64,000 bases of DNA from the NCBI RefSeq assembly GCF_023243075.1, contig NZ_JALKFZ020000142.1, positions 94,366 through 158,365 on the forward strand, read 5' to 3'. The translations under genes and the position numbers were made by a program. Shown here one piece after another: positions 26,947 to 36,146 of this stretch. The stretch's first letter is position 1; each line of letters starts with the position of its first letter. The notes beneath the pieces are model-generated. The model saw only the letters and a program-made list of their open reading frames with translations. It did no database searches and was not told where the DNA came from. This stretch comes from Frankia sp. AiPa1. Lineage in GTDB: Bacteria > Actinomycetota > Actinomycetes > Frankiales > Frankiaceae.

Positions 26947-27171
26947 CCTTGCCGGACGGGCCCGGCCGGTCGGCCGCCGCCGCTCGCACCATCCGACCGC
27001 CGCCCGGTCCGACCCGCCCCGCCTGCCTGCGTGCCGGCCCGCGAGTCGACCGGGCGCCTGATGCACGTCGACCCCACCCGCGACCACCCGCCGATCGCTC
27101 CCGACCAGCGGCCGGGTCCCGCCCCGCCTGACGGGACGAGGTCGGCCCGGTCGAGGCGGCGCGGCTGGCGG

Positions 27172-27408
27172 TCAGGAGGTGCGCAGGGGCGGGAAAGCCT
27201 GGTCGAGCTCGTTGCGCATGTCCCGCTTCAACAGATCGTCGGACTCCGAGGAAGTCTGCCCCTCAAGAAGGAACCGGGCCACTCGGAGGGTGAGATCGAC
27301 CCGCTCGGCCAGGTTCAGCGTGCCGGTGAACCGCCCGCTGGAGTTGGCGGAGGTCAGCACCTTGGCGACGAACTCGTCCGCAGCCTGAAGTGCCTCCACT
27401 CGCGTCAT
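27172..27408 (-). CDS. Small conserved-looking soluble protein, unknown function
   Basis: About 78 residues: MTRVEALQAADEFVAKVLTS, then TLNLAERVDLTLRVARFLLE, then DDLLKRDMRNELDQAFPPL. It appears all-helical and acidic, without a membrane segment or metal-binding cluster. ATG 27408 follows GAGGTGG at 5-nt spacing, which decides the start over an upstream in-frame codon at 27465. It converges on the DUF6458 gene and lies upstream of the E2 gene on the same strand: its stop is 225 bp from the DUF6458 stop and its start is 120 bp from the E2 stop. Confidence 0.65.
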   Translation of the reverse strand: MTRVEALQAADEFVAKVLTSANSSGRFTGTLNLAERVDLTLRVARFLLEGQTSSESDDLLKRDMRNELDQAFPPLRTS

Positions 27409-27528
27409 GGTTCCACCTCTTTGTGCCGGAATCCGGTCAGAGGCGCAACCGTACCAGGGAACCACGGGTGCGCAGTTGTGTGCCCCACTCGCGTGCTTTG
27501 TGGTGACCTGGTGGCTCCGATGAGAGGA

Positions 27529-29109
27529 TCAGGACCAGGCAAGGGCGACCGTGGGGTCGGTCAGCATCGCGCCGATGTCGGCGAGCACCGCGGCGCCGAG
27601 GCGCCCGTCCACGATCCGATGATCAAAGGACAGGGCGAGCTGCACCACCGTACGTGCCGTGACCTGACCTTCGTGCACCCAAGGTGTTGGGCGGATCGCA
27701 CCGAGCGCCAGGATCGCGGCCTCCGGCGGGTTCAGGATCGGTGTGCCGATGTCGACACCGAGCGCCCCCACGTTGGTGATGGTGATCGTCGCACCGCGTA
27801 GTCGAGCCGGCTCCAGTCGGTCGGCGCGGGCGTCGTCGGTCAGCGCGGCCAGCGCACGGGAGAGGCCGACCAGATCGAGGCGTCCCGCGTCGGGGATGTG
27901 CGGCACCACGAGGCCCCGCGGTCCGGCGACGGCGATGCCCAGGTTCACCCGGTCGGAGATCTGGATCTCTGCCCGGCCGGCGCCTTCGTCCTCGACCCAG
28001 CGTGAATTGATCATCGGATGCCGCCGGACCGCGACCAGCAGGGCGCGGGCGACGAACAGCAGCGGCGTGATCCGGATACCGGCGAACTCCGGCAGGGCCG
28101 CGATTCTTTCCCGGGCCGCGATCGTCTCGGTCGCGTCCGCGCTCAGGAACTCGGTGACATGCGGCGCCGCCGCGACGCTGGCGACCATCGCCTGCGCCAT
28201 CGAGCGGCGCACCCCCACCACCGGCACCCGCCAGACACCCGCGCCATCGGCGTCGTCGTTGCCGGCGTAGGTCGCGTCGGCGGGGATGGCACCCGCCAGT
28301 GCACCGCCACCGGGCCGCGGGCCGGCTGGCGCCGGGTAGGTCGGGCCGGGACTGCCCGTCGGCCAGACCGGCGGGGCCGCGAGCGGGATCGCCCGAGCCG
28401 CGATGCGCACGGCCGCCTCGACGTCACCGCGGCAGATCGTCCCGCCCGGCCCGGTACCGACCAGGGTGGTGAGGTCGACGCCGAGATCACGGGCCAGCTT
28501 GCGCACGGGCGGCTTGGCCAGCACCGCGGACGCCGGCCAGCCGCCCGGCGTCACCTGCGGATCCGCCTCGGCAGGCCCTGACACCCGCACGGCGCTGGCG
28601 TCGGTGCTGGTGGGGACGGGCACCGGGACAGTCACGGCCTGGGCGGGCTGGGCGGGCTGACCGGGGGTGGTGGTCCGACGGCGTGGGCTGCGCCGGCGCT
28701 GCTGGTGCGCGCGCGGGCCGTAGCCGACGAGCACCGGAGTGCGCTCGTCGGATCCTTCGCCGCTGGACGGGGGCTGCGCGGCGGAAGCGGCCGGACCGGC
28801 TTGCTGCCCGCCGGCCTGCGTCCCGCCGGAGCTGTCCGCGCCCGTGCCGGCATCGGAGCCGTCCTCGTCGGCGGTGTGGATGGTCAGCAGCGGGGCGCCG
28901 ACCTCGAGCGTGGTGCCCTCATCGACGTGCCGCTCGACGAGAACCCCGGCGAACGGGCTGGGGATCTCCACGACCGCCTTGGCGGTCTCCACCTCCACGA
29001 GCGGCTGGTTCACCGTGACGGCATCGCCGGTCTGGACGAGCCAGCGGACGATGTCCGCGTCGGTGAGTCCCTCGCCGAGATCAGGAAGCCGGAACTGTCG
29101 GTGTGTCAC
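27529..29109 (-). CDS. bkdC: Dihydrolipoamide acyltransferase (E2) of a 2-oxoacid dehydrogenase
   Basis: About 526 residues. The lipoyl domain (1-80) has LVEVETAKAVVEIPSPFAGV with the lipoylated Lys near residue 44. A ~110-residue Gln/Ser/Pro-rich linker follows. The E3-binding domain (~200-235) reads PPVRKLARDLGVDLTTLVGT then GPGGTICRGDVE. The catalytic core (~290-526) ends with LALSFDHRIVDGRLGAAVL, giving the catalytic His and Asp. It transfers the acyl group from E1 to CoA. The ETAKAVVEIP lipoyl motif and the downstream partner order fit a branched-chain complex rather than pyruvate dehydrogenase, but acyl specificity is inferred. It follows the E1 beta gene by 95 bp. Confidence 0.92.
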   Translation of the reverse strand: MTHRQFRLPDLGEGLTDADIVRWLVQTGDAVTVNQPLVEVETAKAVVEIPSPFAGVLVERHVDEGTTLEVGAPLLTIHTADEDGSDAGTGADSSGGTQAGGQQAGPAASAAQPPSSGEGSDERTPVLVGYGPRAHQQRRRSPRRRTTTPGQPAQPAQAVTVPVPVPTSTDASAVRVSGPAEADPQVTPGGWPASAVLAKPPVRKLARDLGVDLTTLVGTGPGGTICRGDVEAAVRIAARAIPLAAPPVWPTGSPGPTYPAPAGPRPGGGALAGAIPADATYAGNDDADGAGVWRVPVVGVRRSMAQAMVASVAAAPHVTEFLSADATETIAARERIAALPEFAGIRITPLLFVARALLVAVRRHPMINSRWVEDEGAGRAEIQISDRVNLGIAVAGPRGLVVPHIPDAGRLDLVGLSRALAALTDDARADRLEPARLRGATITITNVGALGVDIGTPILNPPEAAILALGAIRPTPWVHEGQVTARTVVQLALSFDHRIVDGRLGAAVLADIGAMLTDPTVALAWS

Positions 29110-29204
29110 GGAAACCCCAGTTCAGATCGTGCGGGCGCGCCGAGACCGCAGTAGCGCGGGCGTCGCGGGCCTTGGGCGTCGCGGGTTCAGGAGCCGACGC
29201 GGGT

Positions 29205-30326
29205 TCAGAAATCGAAGGCGCGGTCGACGGCGTCCAGGATGCGGTCGACGTCCGGCAGGTAGTGGTCCTCAAGCCGGGCTGGCGGATACGGAGTGTCAAA
29301 GCCGGTCACGCGCAGCACCGGCGCCTCGAGCGAGTAGAACGCCTCCTCGGTGACCCGTGCCGCCACCTCGGCGGACACCGACACGTTCGACGGTGCCTCA
29401 TGCACGACGACCAGCCGCCCGGTGCGCCGCACGGAGTCGAGCACCGGGCCGAGGTCGAGCGGCGAGAGCGAACGCAAATCGATGACCTCCAGCGATCTGC
29501 CGTCGTCCGCGGCGCTGACCTCGGCGGCGTCCAGGCAGGTCCGGACGGTCGGGCCGTAGCCCACCAGAGTCGCGTCGCGCCCGGCTCGCACGACGGCGCT
29601 GCGGTGCAGGCCTTCCGTGGCCGTCGCGGAGAGGTCGGTCAGCGGCTGCGGGACCATCGGCGACTTCTCCCAGTAGCGCCGCTTGGGCTCGAGGAAGATC
29701 ACCGGGTCGTCGGAGCGGATTGCCTGCTGAATCATCTGATGCGCGTCGGCGGGGTTCGAGCAGGCGACGACCTTCAGCCCGGCGGTATGGCAGAAGTACG
29801 CCTCGGGTGACTCACTGTGATGTTCGACGGCGCCGATACCGCCGCCGAACGGGATGCGGATCGTCACCGGCAGCCGGATCCGGCCCGCGGACCGGTAGTG
29901 CAGCTTCGCCAGCTGGCTGACGATCTGGTCGAACGCGGGGTAGACGAAACCGTCGAACTGGATCTCGCAGACCGGGCGGTAGCCGCGCATGGCCAGGCCG
30001 ATCGCGGTCCCGACGATCGCCGACTCGGCCAGCGGAGTGTCGATCACCCGGGCCTCGCCGAACTCTCGTTGCAGGCCGTCGGTCACCCGGAAGACCCCGC
30101 CGAGCGTCCCGACATCCTCGCCCATCACGATCACCTTGGGATCGGCGGCCATCGCCGCATGCAGGCCGAGGTTGAGCGCCTTGGCCAGAGTGATCGGAGC
30201 CGGCGGCCCGCTGGCGGTGGCGGGCGATGTCGCCGGCACGGAGGCCGCGTCCGCCGCGCCGCTCCCGTCCGTGCTGCCGCTCCCGTCGGTTCGCTGCTCG
30301 TCGGTCACGATCATTGCGCCGGTCAC
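29205..30326 (-). CDS. bkdB: 2-oxoacid dehydrogenase E1 beta subunit
   Basis: About 373 residues. After ~40 low-complexity residues the transketolase-type core begins: ITLAKALNLGLHAAMAADPK, VIVMGEDVGTLGGVFRVTDG with the catalytic Glu, and RVIDTPLAESAIVGTAIGLA. The VEHHSESPEAYFCHTAGLKV and PVIFLEPKRRYWEK blocks are also standard. With E1 alpha it decarboxylates 2-oxoacids using thiamine diphosphate and loads acyl onto E2 lipoyl. GTG 30326 overlaps the E1 alpha stop as GTGA with GAGGAGG 4 nt upstream, so translation is coupled. No E3 dihydrolipoamide dehydrogenase gene is present in the operon. Confidence 0.93.
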   Translation of the reverse strand: MTGAMIVTDEQRTDGSGSTDGSGAADAASVPATSPATASGPPAPITLAKALNLGLHAAMAADPKVIVMGEDVGTLGGVFRVTDGLQREFGEARVIDTPLAESAIVGTAIGLAMRGYRPVCEIQFDGFVYPAFDQIVSQLAKLHYRSAGRIRLPVTIRIPFGGGIGAVEHHSESPEAYFCHTAGLKVVACSNPADAHQMIQQAIRSDDPVIFLEPKRRYWEKSPMVPQPLTDLSATATEGLHRSAVVRAGRDATLVGYGPTVRTCLDAAEVSAADDGRSLEVIDLRSLSPLDLGPVLDSVRRTGRLVVVHEAPSNVSVSAEVAARVTEEAFYSLEAPVLRVTGFDTPYPPARLEDHYLPDVDRILDAVDRAFDF

Positions 30327-31567
30327 CACGCCTCCTCGGTACCGTGCCGTTCGCCCGCCACGACTGCGCCCTCCCGCTCCACGATGCCCGTGCCGTCACC
30401 CGATGCCGTGCCGCCAGCGGGCGGTGCGTCGCCGCTGGTGGCGGCGAAGGCCGCACGCTGCACCGCCACCAGCGCATTGTCGGTGACCTGCACATGGTCG
30501 AACAGAATCGCCGGATCGGGGTCAGGTAACGCGCGACACCGTACGCGCAGGTCCTGCGCCAGCGTGTCGGCCTCCAGCTCGAGGTGGCGCTGTCGCTCGT
30601 CATCGAGCAGGCCGATGGCGACGAGATGGGTGCGCATCCGGTCAAGGGGGTCACGGCGGCGCCACCGCTCGAGCTCGTCCGCTGCCCGGTACCGGCTCGG
30701 GTCGTCGGCGGTGGTGTGCGCTCCCATCCGGTAGGTGAGCGCCTCGACCAGGACCGGCCCGCCTCCGGCCCGGGCGGTGGCCAGCGCCCAGCGGGTGACG
30801 GCCAGGCAGGCCAGCACGTCGTTGCCGTCGACGCGGACACTGGGGAAGCCGAAGCCGGTCGCCCGGTGGAAGATCTCGGTGCGGCTCTGCCGGCTGGCTG
30901 GTTCGGAGATCGCCCACTGATTGTTCTGGCAGAAGAACACCACCGGTGCGCCGAACACGCCCGCCCAGCCGAACGCCTCATTGACGTCGCCCTCGCTGGA
31001 CGCACCGTCACCGAAGTAGGCGATCGCCGCGCCGTCGCTGCCATCGCGGGCCATGCCCATCGCGTAGCCGGTGGCGTGCAGCGTCTGCGCGCCGACGACG
31101 ATCGAGTACAGCGCGAAGCCGTGCTCGTCCGGATCCCAGCCGCCGAGGCTCGTCCCACGAAAGATCGCCAGGATGGCCTCCGGATCCACCCCGCGGCACC
31201 AGGCCACCCCGTGCTCACGGTAGGAGGGGAAGGCCATGTCGTGCGGGCCCAGGGCCCGTCCCGAGCCGACCTGTGCCGCCTCCTGGCCGCGCAGGCTCGC
31301 CCACAGGCCCAGCTCGCCCTGGCGCTGCAGGCTGGTGGCCTCCTCGTCGAAGCGGCGCACCAGCAGCAGGTCCCGGTACAGGGCAACGAGGTCGGCGCCG
31401 GTGAGATCGGCGACGAGGGCCGGAAGGTCAAGATCGGCGGCGTCGGGTTCCGTAGCGGTCATCCCACGGCCATCATCCGGCTGGCCGGCCAAGGCGGTGT
31501 CCGCCGCGGGCGACGTCGCCTCGGACGCCTGAGTGATCCGCCGACCGCCCGGGGTGAGCAGCTGCAT
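30323..31567 (-). CDS. bkdA: 2-oxoacid dehydrogenase E1 alpha subunit
   Basis: About 414 residues. The thiamine-diphosphate motif is IAYFGDGASSEGDVNEAFGW ending in FFCQNNQWAIS (residues ~185-220). Other blocks: LVRRFDEEATSLQRQGELGL, LRGQEAAQVGSGRAL and the phosphorylation-loop-like YRMGAHTTADDPSRYR. This is the E1 alpha of a two-gene E1, as in BkdA/PdhA of Gram-positives. It is first in the leftward operon alpha-beta-E2. ATG 31567 has GGAG 6 nt upstream and is preferred to an upstream in-frame start at 31615. Its promoter must lie in the 142 bp shared with the divergent oxidoreductase. Confidence 0.92.
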   Translation of the reverse strand: MQLLTPGGRRITQASEATSPAADTALAGQPDDGRGMTATEPDAADLDLPALVADLTGADLVALYRDLLLVRRFDEEATSLQRQGELGLWASLRGQEAAQVGSGRALGPHDMAFPSYREHGVAWCRGVDPEAILAIFRGTSLGGWDPDEHGFALYSIVVGAQTLHATGYAMGMARDGSDGAAIAYFGDGASSEGDVNEAFGWAGVFGAPVVFFCQNNQWAISEPASRQSRTEIFHRATGFGFPSVRVDGNDVLACLAVTRWALATARAGGGPVLVEALTYRMGAHTTADDPSRYRAADELERWRRRDPLDRMRTHLVAIGLLDDERQRHLELEADTLAQDLRVRCRALPDPDPAILFDHVQVTDNALVAVQRAAFAATSGDAPPAGGTASGDGTGIVEREGAVVAGERHGTEEAW

Positions 31568-31709
31568 GAGCTCCGTCACATTGGGCAACGATAGACCTTG
31601 CCGGGGCCCTGGCAACCGGATCGGCCGGACTCACCGGTTCCGCGTGTCCGATTGCCGGCCGAAGCGGGGACGGCGGGCCGCGGCGCGGATGGCTCGGTAC
31701 GGTGGCGCG

Positions 31710-32639
31710 GTGACGAGTGCGCAGGACGTGACCCGACCGCCGGCCCGCCGCGACCTCGGGAAGATCGGGATCTGGAGTGGCCAGTTCGACTTCTCGTCGG
31801 CCGGCGCGGTCCGGGAGGCGATCACGGAGCTCGACGAGCTCGGCTACCCGACGTTGTGGACGGGTGAGGTGAAGGGCCGCGAGGTACTGGTCACCGCGAG
31901 CCTGGCGCTGGCCGCCACGTCCCGGATCACGATCGCCACCGGCATCGCCCAGATCCTGGCACGTAATCCGCTGACGATGACCGCGGCCCAGCTCGCGCTC
32001 GCCGAGGCCTTCCCGGGCCGGTTCCTGCTCGGCCTCGGCGTCTCGCACGCCGAGCTGATGCACATCCGCGGCGCCGCCTACACCCGGCCGCTGTCCCAGA
32101 TGGCTGCCTATCTCGACGAGATGGACCGGATGGCCACCGAGCAGTATCGCGGCGTCCCGCCGGCCGGCACCCCGCCGCGGGTGCTCGCGGCGCTCGGTCC
32201 GAAGATGCTGGCCCTCGCTCGGGACCGAGCCGACGGCGCCCACTCCTACTTCGTCCCGCCGGAGCACACCGCGGCGGCCCGCGAGATCCTCGGCCCGGAC
32301 AAGCTGCTCATCCCCGAGCAGGCGTTCGTCCTGCACACCAACCCGGACGAGGCCCGGGAACTCGCTCGCCGACACACCGGTTCCTATCTGCGCCTGCCGA
32401 ACTACACCTCGAACCTGCGCCGGTTCGGCTTCGACGACGACGATCTCGCCGGCTCCGGCTCCGACCGGCTGGTGGACACGATCGTCGCCTGGGGGGATGT
32501 GGACGTCCTGCTCGGCCGGATCAAGGAGCATCTCGACGCGGGCGCCGACCAGGTGGCGGTGCAGGTACTCGACTTCGACCGGCGTGGCCTGCCCCGCCGG
32601 CAGTGGCGCGAGCTCGCCCCCGCCCTGCTCGCCCTGTGA
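31710..32639 (+). CDS. LLM-class, probably F420-dependent, oxidoreductase
   Basis: About 309 residues with a bacterial luciferase-like TIM barrel: DLGKIGIWSGQFDF, AVREAITELDELGYPTLWTG, ATGIAQILARNPLTMTAAQL and AEAFPGRFLLGLGVSHAEL. The last two blocks are typical of the actinobacterial TIGR03620-type F420 branch. Substrate is unknown. The start is taken at GTG 31710; an ATG at 31689 is also in frame but has no binding site, and longer frames would overlap the divergent E1 alpha gene. It ends 13 bp before the CapA-like gene, which is probably co-transcribed by chance of strand rather than by pathway. Confidence 0.88.
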   Translation: MTSAQDVTRPPARRDLGKIGIWSGQFDFSSAGAVREAITELDELGYPTLWTGEVKGREVLVTASLALAATSRITIATGIAQILARNPLTMTAAQLALAEAFPGRFLLGLGVSHAELMHIRGAAYTRPLSQMAAYLDEMDRMATEQYRGVPPAGTPPRVLAALGPKMLALARDRADGAHSYFVPPEHTAAAREILGPDKLLIPEQAFVLHTNPDEARELARRHTGSYLRLPNYTSNLRRFGFDDDDLAGSGSDRLVDTIVAWGDVDVLLGRIKEHLDAGADQVAVQVLDFDRRGLPRRQWRELAPALLAL

Positions 32640-32652
32640 CGTCCGGGTTCCG

Positions 32653-33855
32653 GTGAACGCTCGGGAGGCGTCGGGGCCCGGTCGTCGGCGTTCGACACCG
32701 GCTCGCCCGGTCATGGCCGGTCTGGTTGGGATGGTCCTGGTCCTCACGGCGTGCTCGCTGCCCGACGGCGACAAGGACACCCCGTCCCCGAGTGCGAGTG
32801 CGAGTGCGACCGTGGGCTCCCGATCCGGCTCCGGGCCTGGCGGCTCGGCAGGTTCTTCGGCGTCGCCGTCCCGGGCGGCATCCGGGCCGGTCGGCGACGG
32901 TCCGCGCCGGGCGACCGGCCAGCCGGTCACGATCGCGTTCGGCGGGGACATCCATTTCGCCGGCTCGCCAGGGCAGCGGCTGGCCGCCGACCCGTCCACC
33001 GCTGTCGGGCCCATGTCGAGCACGCTGTCCGCGGCCGATCTCGCGATCGCGAACCTGGAGACCGCGATCACCGACCGGGGCACCCCGGCGCCGAAGGAGT
33101 TCACCTTCCGGGCCCCCGCCACCGCCTTCGACGCCGTGCGTTCCGCCGGCCTCGACGTCGTGACCATGGCGAACAACCACGGCATGGACTACGGCGAGGT
33201 CGGCCTGCGCGACTCGCTGGCCGCCGCGTCCGCCGCGCACTTCCCGGTGATCGGCATCGGCCTGGACGACACCGGAGCCTTCACCCCGTACCGGACGACG
33301 ATCAAGGGTCAGCGGATCGCGGTGATCGGTGCCACCCAGGTCCTCGACGACGAGCTCGCCGCCGCCTGGACCGCCGGACCGGGCAAACCCGGCCTCGCCT
33401 CCGCCAAGCAGGTCGACAAGCTGGTCACCGCCGTGCGGGCCGCGCGGTCGACGGCGGACACGGTGATCGTCTTCCTGCACTGGGGCGTCGAACAGCAGCA
33501 GTGCCCTGCCACCCCGCAGCGCACCCTCGAACCGCTGCTGACCGCCGCCGGTGCCGACATCGTCGTCGGCAGCCACGCCCACGTGCTGCTCGGCGGGGGC
33601 TGGGCGAGCGACGGCGCCTACGTCGACTACGGCCTGGGGAACTTCGTCTTCTACGCCTCCGGTTCCGGCCACAACACCGAGTCCGGCGTGCTGCGACTGA
33701 CGGTGGCCGGCCGCGCGGTCACGGGCGCCGACTGGGTGCCCGCCCGCATCTCGGGCGGCGCTCCCCGTCCGCTGACCGGCGCCGCCGCAACCCAGGCCGT
33801 CGCCAGTTGGAACGCCCTGCGCTCCTGCACCGGCCTGTCCGCCACCCCGCCCTGA
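32653..33855 (+). CDS. CapA-family metallophosphatase-like lipoprotein
   Basis: About 400 residues. A short signal peptide ends in lipobox LTAC (VLVLTACSLPDG), so it is lipidated and outside the cell. A Ser/Gly linker follows, then the CapA/PgsA fold: ITIAFGGDI-like start (VTIAFGGDIHF), LAIANLETAITDRG, VTMANNHGMDYGEVGL, VIVFLHWGVEQQQCP and DIVVGSHAHVLLG. These carry the metal-ligand Asp, Asn and His residues of the calcineurin-like superfamily. Family members act in poly-gamma-glutamate or other surface-polymer metabolism; here no PgsB/C partner lies nearby, so the polymer is unknown. The GTG start at 32653 is inferred from the signal peptide. Confidence 0.87.
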   Translation: MNAREASGPGRRRSTPARPVMAGLVGMVLVLTACSLPDGDKDTPSPSASASATVGSRSGSGPGGSAGSSASPSRAASGPVGDGPRRATGQPVTIAFGGDIHFAGSPGQRLAADPSTAVGPMSSTLSAADLAIANLETAITDRGTPAPKEFTFRAPATAFDAVRSAGLDVVTMANNHGMDYGEVGLRDSLAAASAAHFPVIGIGLDDTGAFTPYRTTIKGQRIAVIGATQVLDDELAAAWTAGPGKPGLASAKQVDKLVTAVRAARSTADTVIVFLHWGVEQQQCPATPQRTLEPLLTAAGADIVVGSHAHVLLGGGWASDGAYVDYGLGNFVFYASGSGHNTESGVLRLTVAGRAVTGADWVPARISGGAPRPLTGAAATQAVASWNALRSCTGLSATPP

Positions 33856-33902
33856 CGTCTGTGTCCCCAGGGCTGTCGTCGCCAGGGCTGTCGCCGCAGT
33901 GG

Positions 33903-34385
33903 TCAGGTGGTCGACTCGGCCGCCGCGGCGCAGGTCGCGCAGGTGCCGTAGATCTCCACGGTGTGGGCGACGTCGACGAAGCCCTCGGCGGCGGCGACCG
34001 TGGCCGTCCACTGCTCGATCTCCGGACCGGCGATCTCCACCGTGCGCCCACACTCGCGGCAGACGAGGTGATGGTGGTGGGCCTCGGTGGCGCAGCGGCG
34101 GTAGACGGTCTCGCCGTCGTCCCGGCGGATCATGTCGACCTCGCCCCGGTCGACCAGCACCTGAAGATGGCGGTAGACGGTGGTCAGCCCGACCGCGGTG
34201 CCCTGCGCGCGCAGCAGCGCGTGCAGGTCCTGGGCGCTGGTGAAGGCATCCGTCTCGGTCAGGGCCGCGCATACGGCGTCGCCCTGACGCGTCGCGCGCA
34301 CGGTCGTGCCACGACCGGGCGCTGCGCGGCGATCGGTCGGCCTGCTGCCCTCTTCGGCGATGCGCACTGGCGTTCCCTCGGCCAT
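33903..34385 (-). CDS. zur: Fur-family metalloregulator, probably Zur
   Basis: About 160 residues. After a 30-residue extension, the winged helix covers TSAQDLHALLRAQGTAVGLT and TVYRHLQVLVDRGEVDMI. The dimer domain has EAHHHHLVCRECGRTVEI and the C-terminal pair YGTCATCAA, giving the two CxxC motifs of the structural zinc site plus the His-rich regulatory site. It is the last gene of a leftward series that starts with a metal ABC transporter behind a Zur-like box at 40047, which supports zinc rather than iron sensing. Gap to the upstream gene is 108 bp. ATG 34385 has AGGA close upstream. Confidence 0.88.
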   Translation of the reverse strand: MAEGTPVRIAEEGSRPTDRRAAPGRGTTVRATRQGDAVCAALTETDAFTSAQDLHALLRAQGTAVGLTTVYRHLQVLVDRGEVDMIRRDDGETVYRRCATEAHHHHLVCRECGRTVEIAGPEIEQWTATVAAAEGFVDVAHTVEIYGTCATCAAAAESTT

Positions 34386-34493
34386 TTTCCTATCTTCGCG
34401 CGTGGATTGACCGGCTGTCGCGTTTCCACCGGCCGGTGTGGGCAGCCGCCGGTCGGGCCGGCGGCTCTGACGTGACCGAGCTGACCGGAAGGG

Positions 34494-36146
34494 TCAGGCG
34501 GGCGGGCAACGCCGTAGACCGTACAGGGTTCCGGTGAGTGCGAAGGTGCGGGTGGAGGCCGGGCACCAGCCGTCGTGGCGCAGCGCGGCGAGCTCGGCCG
34601 GGGCGCCGCGCCGGTCGTAGGCGAGCACGAACAGCAGCACCATGCTGCCGGCCGGACGCGGTCGGGCGCGCACCGCGGCGGCCGCGCCCTCGCGCCCGCG
34701 TCCCGATGGTTGACCCACGGCAGCCAGGAACACCGTGGCCGAGCGCGGAATCCGCGCGGCGTGGGTCCCCTCGGTGTCGTCGCTGAGCTCCATGCCGTAC
34801 AGCCAGCCGGCGCGGGCGAGCCGGCCCCCGACGAGCATCGTGTCCCCGGGGCGGTAGAGCGTCCGCGCGGCGACGGTCGCCATGACCATGCCGTCGATCG
34901 GTCGCACGGCGTCCCGCTCGCGCCACAGCCGGCCAAGCCCCCCCGCCGCGCTCAGCGGCACCGCCGCCAGGCCCACCAGGCACAGCAGACTGAGTGCACT
35001 GGTCGCCTGGACCGCCGCGGTCCGGCTCACGCCGGTGGACCGGGCGGCCCGCCAGGCCACGCGGGCCAGTTCGTCCGCGCCGGTCGCCGCGACGATCACC
35101 AGAAGGGGGACCACGAACAGGTTCGTCCGGCAGGCGCCGAACGGCCAGTAGCGGCCGGCGCTGGCGGCGAGCGCGAGCAGTTCCGCGCCGCCAAGGGCCA
35201 CCAGTACCGTTGCGCCGCCTGGTCGCCGCCACAGCGTGCGCACCCCGACTGCGACGGCGACCGTGGTCGCGCTGCCGACGAGGGTCGTCAGAACCCGGTG
35301 ACCCTCGAGCAGCGAGTGGATCAGGTTGGGGTCGTAGCGGTCGATGCCGGGCGGGGCGCCGCCGAGGATCGCGCGCACCTGGTCGCCGATGAAGCGCAGA
35401 CCGCCGAGGAGACCGCGGTCGGCGAGGAACTGGTCGTCCCAGAAGTGGCTTGCCCGCTGCCCGGACTGGTGCCCGATCCACAGTTTCACGTGGATCCCGG
35501 CGATGAGCAGCGCCGGGATGGATCGCCAGGCTGCCAGTCGCTCCCGGAGGGCATCCCGGACCGCCAGCGGCACCAGCAGGAACACCGCCGGCATCGAGAC
35601 CAGCGCGAGCGCGCCGGCGAGCGTCCGGTTGCGCAGCCGGTGTGCGCGCGCGGCCCACAGCGCGATGATCGCGAGCGTGACGACGGCCTCGAGGGCGTAC
35701 GGCTTGAGCTGTGTCCCCGAGTCGACCACCGTGACGCTGCCCGCCACGGCCACCGTGGCACCGGCTGCCGCGACCCTCCCGGTGAACCGCCGTGCGGTCA
35801 GATACGTGCCCGCGGCCAGGACCGGCACCCAGATGACGGCGCCGACCAGCCGCAGCGACCAGGCATGCCAGCCGAGCACGTCCCCCGCCAGGCGGGTCAG
35901 CGCCGTCGTACCCAGCGACGACGGCGCGTTCGCCCGACGCAGCTCCGACCAGAACGATGCCGCCGGCTCGCCCGCGAAGTGCGGCCGCCACAACTCGTCG
36001 TACCACAGCGGCCGGCCGATCCGGGCGCGCAGCACGATCTCCACTCCGACGACAGCCCCCGCGAGCAGCAGCGCCACCAGAACATCCCGCCGGCCCCACG
36101 CGCTCCGGTGGCCCCTGGACGATTCGCTCCTGTGCGATTCATCCAC
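34494..36146 (-). CDS. Polytopic membrane protein, GT-C glycosyltransferase-like
   Basis: About 550 residues with roughly ten or more membrane helices (for example LVALLLAGAVVGVEIVL, LVGAVIWVPVLAAGTYL, VVTLAIIALWAARAH). The first outer loop has RIGRPLWYDELWRPHFAGE, where the acidic DE pair after the first helix is the hallmark of GT-C enzymes that use polyprenyl-phosphate sugars. A short C-terminal soluble part ends with RTFALTGTLYGLRRCPP. Acceptor and donor are unknown. The start is uncertain: GTG 36257 would include the DnaA-box cluster as coding sequence with poor third-position GC; GTG 36146 or GTG 36077 avoids that. Confidence 0.7.
   Translation of the reverse strand: MDESHRSESSRGHRSAWGRRDVLVALLLAGAVVGVEIVLRARIGRPLWYDELWRPHFAGEPAASFWSELRRANAPSSLGTTALTRLAGDVLGWHAWSLRLVGAVIWVPVLAAGTYLTARRFTGRVAAAGATVAVAGSVTVVDSGTQLKPYALEAVVTLAIIALWAARAHRLRNRTLAGALALVSMPAVFLLVPLAVRDALRERLAAWRSIPALLIAGIHVKLWIGHQSGQRASHFWDDQFLADRGLLGGLRFIGDQVRAILGGAPPGIDRYDPNLIHSLLEGHRVLTTLVGSATTVAVAVGVRTLWRRPGGATVLVALGGAELLALAASAGRYWPFGACRTNLFVVPLLVIVAATGADELARVAWRAARSTGVSRTAAVQATSALSLLCLVGLAAVPLSAAGGLGRLWRERDAVRPIDGMVMATVAARTLYRPGDTMLVGGRLARAGWLYGMELSDDTEGTHAARIPRSATVFLAAVGQPSGRGREGAAAAVRARPRPAGSMVLLFVLAYDRRGAPAELAALRHDGWCPASTRTFALTGTLYGLRRCPPA

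Noticed and set aside
24469..27087. Open frame of about 870 codons on the minus strand
   Set aside because: It is antisense to fadE5, whose assignment is secure.
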